Below, piece after piece: positions 1-4,677 of a stretch of DNA of 5,419 nucleotides. The translations under genes and the position numbers were made by a program. Within the stretch, counting starts at the first letter, position 1; each line of letters begins with the position of its first letter. Source of the stretch: Clostridia bacterium. GTDB taxonomy: Bacteria; Bacillota_A; Clostridia; Christensenellales; Borkfalkiaceae. The DNA is taken from positions 1-5,419 of the forward strand of contig JAFQBR010000252.1 in NCBI GenBank assembly GCA_017399665.1. The letters run 5' to 3'. The notes under the pieces are model-generated. The model was not told where the DNA came from, did no database searches, and was given only the letters and a program-made list of their open reading frames with translations.

Positions 1-210
1 CACCAAACAAAAGTCACAAATAAATCAGCCTACGGAAAAGCTTTTGGAAAGGCAATGCTTGTTATCGCAACTGTAATGCTACTTAGCGGCATTATAGGAC
101 TGTTTAAAAATTTGCTTATGCTTGCTGTTGCTATACTTATCATAGGTTTGGTGGTTGGTATAGGTTGCATTGTTGCGGTGCAAAAAAAGTACAATAAAGG
201 AGTATTCTAA
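1..210 (+). CDS. C-terminal part of a small integral membrane protein (partial, 5' end outside window)
   Basis: The frame is open from base 1 and ends at TAA 208-210, giving the last 69 residues of a protein that starts upstream. The visible part has a basic stretch (HQTKVTNKSAYGKAFGKA), then two hydrophobic segments at about fragment residues 19-35 and 38-60, then a positively charged tail ending KKYNKGVF. This is the pattern of a small bacterial membrane protein with its C-terminus probably in the cytoplasm. The spacing (a short basic region with an aromatic-Gly-Lys pattern, two helices, a KKY tail) recalls the tails of DUF3784-like or SdpI-like small membrane proteins in Firmicutes. That resemblance is from memory and weak, so the family is not assigned. 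The gene is followed by a strong terminator at 323-359, so it probably ends its transcription unit. Confidence 0.7.
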   Translation, partial: HQTKVTNKSAYGKAFGKAMLVIATVMLLSGIIGLFKNLLMLAVAILIIGLVVGIGCIVAVQKKYNKGVF

Positions 211-256
211 ATTCCAATTTATCAATTAGTTTGGTTTTATCATCCGCAGGCTATAT

Positions 257-288
257 AAATGCACCCATTCGTTAAAAATGAACCCATT
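257..288. repeat. Imperfect 13-nt direct repeat
   Basis: Two copies of AAATGNACCCATT (N = C in the first, A in the second) lie at 257-269 and 276-288 with a 19-nt period. They are in the 3' untranslated region between the stop at 210 and the terminator at 323. No ORF or promoter is attached to them. They could be chance in AT-rich sequence or a small tandem duplication. The rest of 211-322 shows nothing recognisable. Confidence 0.35.
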
Positions 289-322
289 AGGATTTTGTAT
301 CTTTTTCGTAGCCTTTATACAC

Positions 323-359
323 AAAAAACCTAAACCGAACTTACGGTTTAGGTTTTTTT
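323..359 (+). terminator. Rho-independent terminator after the partial membrane protein gene
   Basis: A perfect 15-bp stem pairs 323-337 with 344-358 around a 6-nt loop (AACTTA). The core is CCTAAACCG/CGGTTTAGG. The 3' arm runs into seven T residues (353-359) and the 5' arm starts with six A residues, so the structure could also stop transcription from the other strand. It sits 113 nt downstream of the stop codon at 208-210. Confidence 0.9.
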
Positions 360-361
360 GC

Positions 362-439
362 TAGCAAAAGTTTAAAGAAGGGATTCGAACTAGAGCGTAC
401 GAAAAACAGCAAATCTCTACTGTTTTTTAAATTTTGCTA
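362..439. other. Fold-back element with tRNA T-loop-like sequence
   Basis: TAGCAAAA (362-369) is matched by its exact reverse complement at 432-439. After a one-base bulge at 370 the pairing continues, 371-376 with 426-431 (TTTAAA with itself). Inside lies a second hairpin (402-409 with 420-427, AAAAACAG/CTGTTTTT) that competes with the inner end of the long stem. Also inside is GGATTCGAAC (381-390), whose minus-strand reading GTTCGAATCC matches the canonical tRNA T-loop. The 78-nt size and the T-loop word suggest a tRNA-derived or tRNA-like remnant. However, the bases flanking the T-loop do not form a T-stem, and no cloverleaf can be drawn. It starts two bases after the preceding terminator. 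The function is unknown. Confidence 0.35.
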
Positions 440-521
440 AGTGTTATGTAAATTATGAATTAAATTAATATACTTGGATTTTGAGATTGTATTTTTGTTT
501 TTTGTATTATTAACTTTACTC

Positions 522-550
522 TTGATTTTTAAGCGTTTGTGTGGTATACT
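522..550 (+). promoter_or_regulatory. Sigma-70/SigA-type promoter for the lipoprotein operon
   Basis: The -35 element is TTGATT (522-527) and the -10 element is TATACT (545-550), separated by exactly 17 nt. A TG at 542-543, one base before the -10, makes it an extended -10 promoter. Transcription would start near 557, leaving a leader of about 23 nt with little room for regulation beyond the ribosome binding site. Confidence 0.8.
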
Positions 551-565
551 TTAATTAGTAAAGAT

Positions 566-575
566 AAGGCGGTGA
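566..575 (+). promoter_or_regulatory. Ribosome binding site of the lipoprotein gene
   Basis: AAGGCGGTGA matches the extended anti-Shine-Dalgarno complement AAGGAGGTGA with one mismatch. It ends four bases before ATG 580, which fixes that start. Confidence 0.8.
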
Positions 576-579
576 TAAA

Positions 580-1431
580 ATGAAAAGAATAAAATCTGTT
601 TTTGCTTGCTTGTTGGTTTTGATTATTACTTTTTCGGTAAGCGCATGCAAACCCTACCGCTATAAAGGCGAGCACGCGGATTTGTATACCGTTGCAGTAA
701 ATACTATTTTCAGAGCGCAAGGTTTTATATCTTCAGCCGAAACAATGCACGACCCCGATATTAAAATAATTGAAGAAGATGACTACGGAAGAGTTTTGTT
801 TTATTATAACGAATGGCAGCATTATTACGACGAAGGCGAACAATGGGAAAGTGAATATGCGAATTTTTACTACGCCTGCGCAATAATGCAAAAGGCGACG
901 GAAGAATACGTTTATTTTTACGAAGATGATTGTGTTGAAGCATACGTTGGCAAAAACTATTCACTAGACGTTGCAAATGAAATTTCAAACAAAGATTTTT
1001 CACAGTTAAAGCAATTAAACGATTGGAATAAACCAATTAATGAAGAAAAATGCACAAAAAAAGCAATAACTAACAAAAATGAGCCGACTTTAGACATTAG
1101 CGAAAAGACATTTAAAAAAATCACGCGAGAATACGCAACACTTTTGGGCGATAAAGGCAACGACGTTATTTATAGATACGAAATTTTTAACACCTGCGAT
1201 AACTACGGCAGAGAGCTATACTACGTTTGGGGAATAAGTAGGGATTATTTAGGCGAAGGCGTTAGCCCTACTTCAACCGACCACTACTTCCACTTTGCAA
1301 TAATTTTTAACCCAGACGGAAGCTATAACCAAGGTAGTTGCATTATGGAAATTAAAGACGTGGTTAATTTCAAAGAAGACATAATTACACTTAAGAATAA
1401 CAATCAATGGAATCAGCCTTACATAAAATAA
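580..1431 (+). CDS. Putative lipoprotein with two internal repeats, function unknown
   Basis: This 283-residue protein begins with a classical lipoprotein signal: MKRIK, then a hydrophobic core, then the lipobox V-S-A-C with Cys23 as the predicted lipidated residue. The mature protein should be anchored on the outer face of the membrane. It is rich in Tyr, Asp and Glu and has no further membrane segment. Two halves look related. Residues 67-76 (DDYGRVLFYY) resemble 207-216 (DNYGRELYYV), residues 92-120 (aromatic-rich, with a Cys near the end) resemble 235-260, and LNDWNKPI (146-153) resembles NNQWNQPY (274-281). The protein may therefore be a tandem pair of one beta-rich extracytoplasmic domain of about 80-90 residues. 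I do not recognise the family. Its own promoter lies at 522-550. The next gene starts 24 nt downstream with no visible promoter or terminator between them, so the two are probably co-transcribed. Confidence 0.85.
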   Translation: MKRIKSVFACLLVLIITFSVSACKPYRYKGEHADLYTVAVNTIFRAQGFISSAETMHDPDIKIIEEDDYGRVLFYYNEWQHYYDEGEQWESEYANFYYACAIMQKATEEYVYFYEDDCVEAYVGKNYSLDVANEISNKDFSQLKQLNDWNKPINEEKCTKKAITNKNEPTLDISEKTFKKITREYATLLGDKGNDVIYRYEIFNTCDNYGRELYYVWGISRDYLGEGVSPTSTDHYFHFAIIFNPDGSYNQGSCIMEIKDVVNFKEDIITLKNNNQWNQPYIK

Positions 1432-1442
1432 TTTGTTAAAAC

Positions 1443-1447
1443 AGGAG
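1443..1447 (+). promoter_or_regulatory. Ribosome binding site deciding between GTG 1453 and ATG 1456
   Basis: AGGAG at 1443-1447 is 5 nt from GTG 1453 and 8 nt from ATG 1456. The ATG has the commoner codon and good spacing, so it is preferred. The GTG would add only one residue. Confidence 0.7.
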
Positions 1448-1455
1448 AAAAAGTG

Positions 1456-1770
1456 ATGGTTGGCAAATATAAGGTTATAACGCTTTGCGGTAGCACAAGG
1501 TTTAAAGAGGATTTTTTAAAAGAGCAAAAACGCCTTTCCTTAGAAGGTAACATAGTTATTTCGGTGGGCTTGTTCGGCCACTCTGGAGATAACGAGGTTT
1601 TTACCGAAGGCGTAAAAGAAATGCTTGACGATATGCACAAAAGAAAAATTGATATGGCTGATGAAATTTTTGTAATCAATAAAAACGGCTATATTGGTTC
1701 TAGCACAAGATCAGAAATTGAATATGCTATAAAGACCAATAAAAAAGTTAACTATATGGAAGAAATTTAA
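1456..1770 (+). CDS. Nucleoside 2-deoxyribosyltransferase-like small protein
   Basis: This 104-residue single-domain protein has a Rossmann-like pattern. Beta strand KVITLCGSTRF (residues 6-16) carries a CGSTR nucleotide-loop motif. Next come a helix and the IVISVGLFG strand (33-41), a helix with DDMHKRKIDMAD (58-69), a strand EIFVIN (70-75), and finally GYIGSSTRSEIEYA (78-91). The last block matches the nucleoside 2-deoxyribosyltransferase/SLOG pattern G-T-x-x-E-(I/L)-G-x-A, with Glu87 in the place of the catalytic Glu. Those families cleave or bind N-glycosidic nucleosides or nucleotides. The substrate cannot be read from the sequence, and the Gly after the Glu pair is replaced by Glu89. 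There is no signal peptide, so the protein is cytosolic. It is probably translated from the same transcript as the upstream lipoprotein gene, and the terminator at 1804-1843 ends the unit. The fold assignment is fairly secure; enzymatic activity is inferred. Confidence 0.82.
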   Translation: MVGKYKVITLCGSTRFKEDFLKEQKRLSLEGNIVISVGLFGHSGDNEVFTEGVKEMLDDMHKRKIDMADEIFVINKNGYIGSSTRSEIEYAIKTNKKVNYMEEI

Positions 1771-1803
1771 ACAAAATGTTATAAAAAATGAATAACGTTA
1801 TTA

Positions 1804-1843
1804 AAAAAATGTGCCAAAGCGTTAAAAAATTGGCACATTTTTT
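1804..1843 (+). terminator. Rho-independent terminator of the lipoprotein/NDT-like operon
   Basis: A perfect 14-bp stem pairs 1804-1817 with 1830-1843 (core TGTGCCAA/TTGGCACA) around a 12-nt loop. A run of six T residues forms the end of the 3' arm (1838-1843). The A-rich 5' arm makes it potentially bidirectional. It lies 33 nt after the stop codon. Confidence 0.9.
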
Positions 1844-1894
1844 ATTTGTAAATATTAAATTTATATTAATGCTAAATTGCTTTAAGAACAATAA

Positions 1895-1929
1895 AAAAGC
1901 CCTGCTATGGGTCGATTATCAGCACTTTT
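1895..1929. repeat. Degenerate hairpin related to the terminator at 4042-4078
   Basis: Bases 1895-1907 can pair imperfectly with 1917-1929: AAAAG with CTTTT, CTG with CAG and TA with TA, with mismatches at three positions. The loop TGGGTCGAT (1908-1916) differs by one base from the TAGGTCGAT loop of the terminator at 4042-4078, and the closing GCTA/TTA context is shared. The structure lies in the 350-nt gap between the operon terminator and the pepO promoter. It has only four terminal T residues, so it is a poor terminator. It may be a decayed copy of a dispersed hairpin element. The remainder of 1844-2033 is AT-rich with no ORF or clear motif. Confidence 0.5.
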
Positions 1930-2033
1930 AACCCTTTAAATACAGCAAAACAAAAAGGCATTAAACAAAAACACATCAAACTAATAAAATTGAAGAATAA
2001 TTGTAATTTTATGCAAAAACGTAATTATTTTCT

Positions 2034-2062
2034 TTGATTTATTATAAAAATAGTTGTATAAT
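2034..2062 (+). promoter_or_regulatory. Sigma-70/SigA-type promoter for pepO
   Basis: TTGATT (2034-2039) and a perfect TATAAT (2057-2062) are separated by 17 nt. The -35 hexamer and the spacing are identical to those of the promoter at 522-550. Transcription would start near 2069, giving a leader of about 54 nt that contains a small hairpin. Confidence 0.82.
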
Positions 2063-2086
2063 AAAACTATAATAATTAAAATTATG

Positions 2087-2111
2087 TGCGCTTTTCTTTG
2101 TATTTAGCGCA
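2087..2111 (+). promoter_or_regulatory. Leader hairpin next to the pepO ribosome binding site
   Basis: TGCGC (2087-2091) pairs with GCGCA (2107-2111) around a 15-nt loop. Two G-U pairs (2086 with 2112, 2085 with 2113) could extend the stem into the first bases of the Shine-Dalgarno region TGGAGGT (2112-2118). It could modulate ribosome access, or simply be an incidental fold. Confidence 0.35.
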
Positions 2112-2118
2112 TGGAGGT
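2112..2118 (+). promoter_or_regulatory. Ribosome binding site of pepO, fixing the start at 2123
   Basis: TGGAGGT contains the GGAGG core at 2113-2117, five bases before ATG 2123. An in-frame ATG at 2111 overlaps this site, so it cannot be the start used with it. Confidence 0.85.
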
Positions 2119-2122
2119 AATT

Positions 2123-4021
2123 ATGGAAAAAGTAAGAATTCAAGACGATTTATTTACATACGTAAATCAGGAAACTTTAGATAAACTAGTTATTCCAGAT
2201 GATCAGCCCACAGCCGGCGGTTTTCAAACACTTGCAGTAGACGTTGAAAAACTTTTAATTAACGACTTTAAAGAAATGAGCGAAAGCGGAAATTATCCTA
2301 ATGAATACATGAAGAATGCTTGCACTCTATTTAAAATTGTTAAAAACGTTGAAAAGAGAGAGGCTGACGGTATTGCCCCAGCTTTAAAGAACGCTTCTAA
2401 GGTATCTTCTATTAAAGACATGAAGGAATTTAGCAAAGCATACAAAACCTTAAAGCTAAGCAAAATCCCCCTACCCTTTAGAGTTTTAGTTGATACAGAT
2501 ATGAAGAATGCAAAAGCTCACTGCGTATGCATTCAAGGACCCAGCGTAATTTTACCTGATGCTTCTTATTATAAAGAAGATAAGGCAGCGCAAAAGGATA
2601 TGATTTTAGGCATTTGGACTAACGTTGCAAAGATGATTCTTGCAAAAACCGATTTAAGCGCTGAAGATCAAGCAAAATACTTAGAAGATACTATTGCATT
2701 CGACGCGCTTATTGCAGGTTTAGTTAAAACAAGGGAAGAATGGTCTGAATACACAAAAATCTATAACCCCATGAAGGTTTCAAGAGTTTGCACTCAGTTA
2801 AAGCCCGTAAACTTTAAAAACATTTTAAAAGATTTATTCGGCTTTATTCCCGAAACTATTATCGTTACAGAACCCAGATTCTTCAAGAGCTTTACAACGG
2901 TATTTAACGAAGAAACTTTTGAACTTTACAAACATTGGGCATACGTTAACGCAGTTATCAACTCTTGCTCACTACTTACTGAAGAACTAAGAGATCTTGG
3001 TAGCACTTACTACCGCACGATTGCAGGTATTGCATCTAACACTCCCCTTGAAAAATATGCTTATCAATTAGCAAGCAGAGTTTATTCTGAACCCGTTGGC
3101 TTATACTACGGCGAAAAATACTTTGGTGAAGAAGCTAAAAAGGATATTACTGAAATTGTATATCAAATTATTGATACGTACAAATCAAGAATCCAAAACA
3201 ACGATATTTTAGAACAATCTACAAAAGATAAAGCTATTTTAAAACTTTCTAAAATGGGCGTTAAAATGGGATATCCCGATAAGGTTCAAGAAATTTACAG
3301 CAAACTAGTTTTTGATGAAAATCAATCTTTGTTTGATATTATGCTTTCTTTAGACCAAGTTGGCGTTTTATACTCTTTAGAACAACTAACAAAACCCACT
3401 AATCCCGAAAAATGGCAAATGCCCGGTCATATGGTAAATGCTTGCTACGATCCTTCAGTTAACGACATTACCTTCCCCGCAGCTATTTTACAAGCTCCCT
3501 TCTATTCTTTAAAGCAATCTAGAAGTGAAAACTTAGGCGGTATTGGCGCGGTAATCGGTCACGAAATTTCACACGCATTTGACAGCAACGGCGCTAAATG
3601 CGACGAAAACGGCAACATCAATAACTGGTGGACAAAAGATGACCAAAGAAGATTTAAACGCAAAGTTAACGCTATGGTTAAGCAGTTTGACGGTATTGAA
3701 CTTCCCTGGGGTAAAGTTAACGGCAAATTTATAGTTAGTGAAAACATGGCAGATAACGGTGGTATGGCTGTTACACTTGAAATCATGTCTAAAACACCTA
3801 ACGCTTCTTACGAAGAATACTTTACAAACTGGGCAAAAGTTTGGTGCGTTAAGGCTAAACCCGAATATCAACAATTACTTTTAAGCATTGACGTTCACGG
3901 ACCTAACGTTTTACGTACAAATATGCCCCCAAGAAACTTCCCAGAATGGTACAAAACGTTTAACGTTAAAAAGACAGATAAAATGTATATTGCTCCCAGC
4001 AAACGTATTGTTATTTGGTAA
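2123..4021 (+). CDS. pepO: M13 family zinc metallopeptidase (PepO-type oligoendopeptidase)
   Basis: This 632-residue enzyme of the neprilysin/PepO family hydrolyses oligopeptides using one zinc ion. The N-terminal block (DDLFTYVNQ, residues 7-15, then IPDDQPTAGGF) is the usual start of bacterial M13 proteins. The C-terminal catalytic part carries NACYDP (from Asn439, the substrate-binding NAxY region) and the zinc motif HEISH (His480, Glu481, His484). It also has ENMADNGG, with Glu540 as third zinc ligand and Asp544 supporting the histidine. DVHGPNVLR follows, with His592 and Arg598 matching the transition-state and C-terminal-carboxylate contacts of neprilysin, and the protein ends in VIW like the family. 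All key residues are present and the length is normal. There is no signal peptide or membrane segment, so it is probably cytosolic like lactococcal PepO and acts in peptide recycling. It is transcribed alone, from the promoter at 2034-2062 to the terminator at 4042-4078. Confidence 0.97.
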   Translation: MEKVRIQDDLFTYVNQETLDKLVIPDDQPTAGGFQTLAVDVEKLLINDFKEMSESGNYPNEYMKNACTLFKIVKNVEKREADGIAPALKNASKVSSIKDMKEFSKAYKTLKLSKIPLPFRVLVDTDMKNAKAHCVCIQGPSVILPDASYYKEDKAAQKDMILGIWTNVAKMILAKTDLSAEDQAKYLEDTIAFDALIAGLVKTREEWSEYTKIYNPMKVSRVCTQLKPVNFKNILKDLFGFIPETIIVTEPRFFKSFTTVFNEETFELYKHWAYVNAVINSCSLLTEELRDLGSTYYRTIAGIASNTPLEKYAYQLASRVYSEPVGLYYGEKYFGEEAKKDITEIVYQIIDTYKSRIQNNDILEQSTKDKAILKLSKMGVKMGYPDKVQEIYSKLVFDENQSLFDIMLSLDQVGVLYSLEQLTKPTNPEKWQMPGHMVNACYDPSVNDITFPAAILQAPFYSLKQSRSENLGGIGAVIGHEISHAFDSNGAKCDENGNINNWWTKDDQRRFKRKVNAMVKQFDGIELPWGKVNGKFIVSENMADNGGMAVTLEIMSKTPNASYEEYFTNWAKVWCVKAKPEYQQLLLSIDVHGPNVLRTNMPPRNFPEWYKTFNVKKTDKMYIAPSKRIVIW

Positions 4022-4041
4022 AATTTAAATTAAAACAATAT

Positions 4042-4078
4042 AAAAAGTCGCGCTATAGGTCGATTAGCGCGACTTTTT
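4042..4078. terminator. Bidirectional Rho-independent terminator between convergent genes
   Basis: A perfect 14-bp stem pairs 4042-4055 with 4065-4078 (core GTCGCGCTA/TAGCGCGAC) around the 9-nt loop TAGGTCGAT. Seven T residues (4074-4080) follow on the plus strand for pepO. The five A residues at 4042-4046 give a T-tract on the minus strand for the YgjV gene, whose stop is at 4097-4099. The loop is almost identical to that of the degenerate hairpin at 1895-1929. Confidence 0.92.
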
Positions 4079-4096
4079 TTGTTTTTTAAATGTTTT

Positions 4097-4660
4097 TTAA
4101 AGGTTTACTTTTTGCTCTTTTTTACTGTTGTTCTCACTAATTTTTCCCTTAATAATTGCTACTATATCCGCAACAAGTTCTATTACATAAGACAGTACGG
4201 CAAATATGGTTGCATTTGATAAAGCGTTAAAAATAATAGAAAGAATAAGGGGTATAACCATTAAATAGCGCACAAGCTTCATATCTTTTATTCTAAAAAT
4301 AAAGGAGTATGCAACCAAAGATATAACGTACATTATATCTATTGCTCGCGCTTTTTCAAGCACTACAAAATTAATTATAAAATAAGCTAATAGGTTAAGA
4401 AAAGCAAACAGAAAGGACCAAGCAATGGATGCCTTTTTTTCCTTTTTAGAAAAGAGAAAAAAGGTTATTGTTCTTGCCATACTGACACTTATGCCTACCA
4501 TCGCAAAGTATTCCGCAGAAAACAAATAAGATAGGGCAAGAGCAAGCATATTAAGCGCTTGAAATAATAAATATTTGCTTTTAGTATGCACAAAATATGA
4601 AATCACCACCAAAACTAAGGCAATAAAACCTATTAACGTGGCTATATTTTCGTTTGTCAC
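4097..4660 (-). CDS. YgjV family inner membrane protein
   Basis: This 187-residue protein has about six or seven hydrophobic segments, at roughly residues 6-23, 30-48, 52-70, 78-100, 106-122, 129-146 and 149-170. A charged tail with five Lys residues follows. The arrangement G-F-x-A-L-x-L at the start, a short basic turn after the first helix (HTKSKY), and MARTITFFLFSKKEKK after the third helix fits the YgjV family (Imp-YgjV). Those are small polytopic membrane proteins of about 180 residues with no established biochemical function. The start is GTG (4658-4660). An in-frame TAA two codons upstream (4664-4666) rules out any earlier start, and AAAAGGA on the minus strand (4671-4677) is a ribosome binding site about 10 nt away. 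The gene lies 15 nt downstream of the esterase gene and its binding site overlaps that gene's stop codon, so the two are probably co-transcribed and possibly translationally coupled. Confidence 0.85.
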   Translation of the reverse strand: MTNENIATLIGFIALVLVVISYFVHTKSKYLLFQALNMLALALSYLFSAEYFAMVGISVSMARTITFFLFSKKEKKASIAWSFLFAFLNLLAYFIINFVVLEKARAIDIMYVISLVAYSFIFRIKDMKLVRYLMVIPLILSIIFNALSNATIFAVLSYVIELVADIVAIIKGKISENNSKKEQKVNL

Positions 4661-4670
4661 AGTTTAAAAT

Positions 4671-4677
4671 TCCTTTT
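4671..4677 (-). promoter_or_regulatory. Ribosome binding site of the YgjV gene overlapping the esterase stop
   Basis: The minus-strand reading is AAAAGGA, ten bases before the GTG start at 4660. Its first two bases lie within the TAA stop (4676-4678) of the upstream gene, an arrangement common in translationally coupled pairs. Confidence 0.65.

Noticed and set aside
362..439. A functional tRNA gene on the minus strand
   Set aside because: The T-loop word is present but the flanking bases (TCTA before, CCTT after) do not pair. No D-arm or standard anticodon arm can be drawn, and there is no CCA or normal 7-bp acceptor stem.
1996..2029. Inverted repeat AATAATT/AATTATT upstream of the pepO promoter as an operator
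   Set aside because: The arms are only 7 nt, pure AT and separated by 20 nt. This is expected by chance in sequence of this composition.
2068..2073. A second TATAAT as an alternative pepO -10 element
   Set aside because: The position 17 nt upstream holds TAAAAA-like sequence with no -35 match, whereas the TATAAT at 2057-2062 has TTGATT at the right distance.
2111..2122. In-frame ATG at 2111 as the start of the M13 peptidase
   Set aside because: This ATG overlaps the GGAGG ribosome binding site (2113-2117) and has no binding site of its own. ATG 2123 is correctly spaced from GGAGG and gives the usual N-terminus.
3569..3874. Long minus-strand open frames inside the peptidase gene
   Set aside because: They are antisense to highly conserved catalytic codons, have no ribosome binding site, and encode no recognisable protein. 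They are shadows of the real gene.
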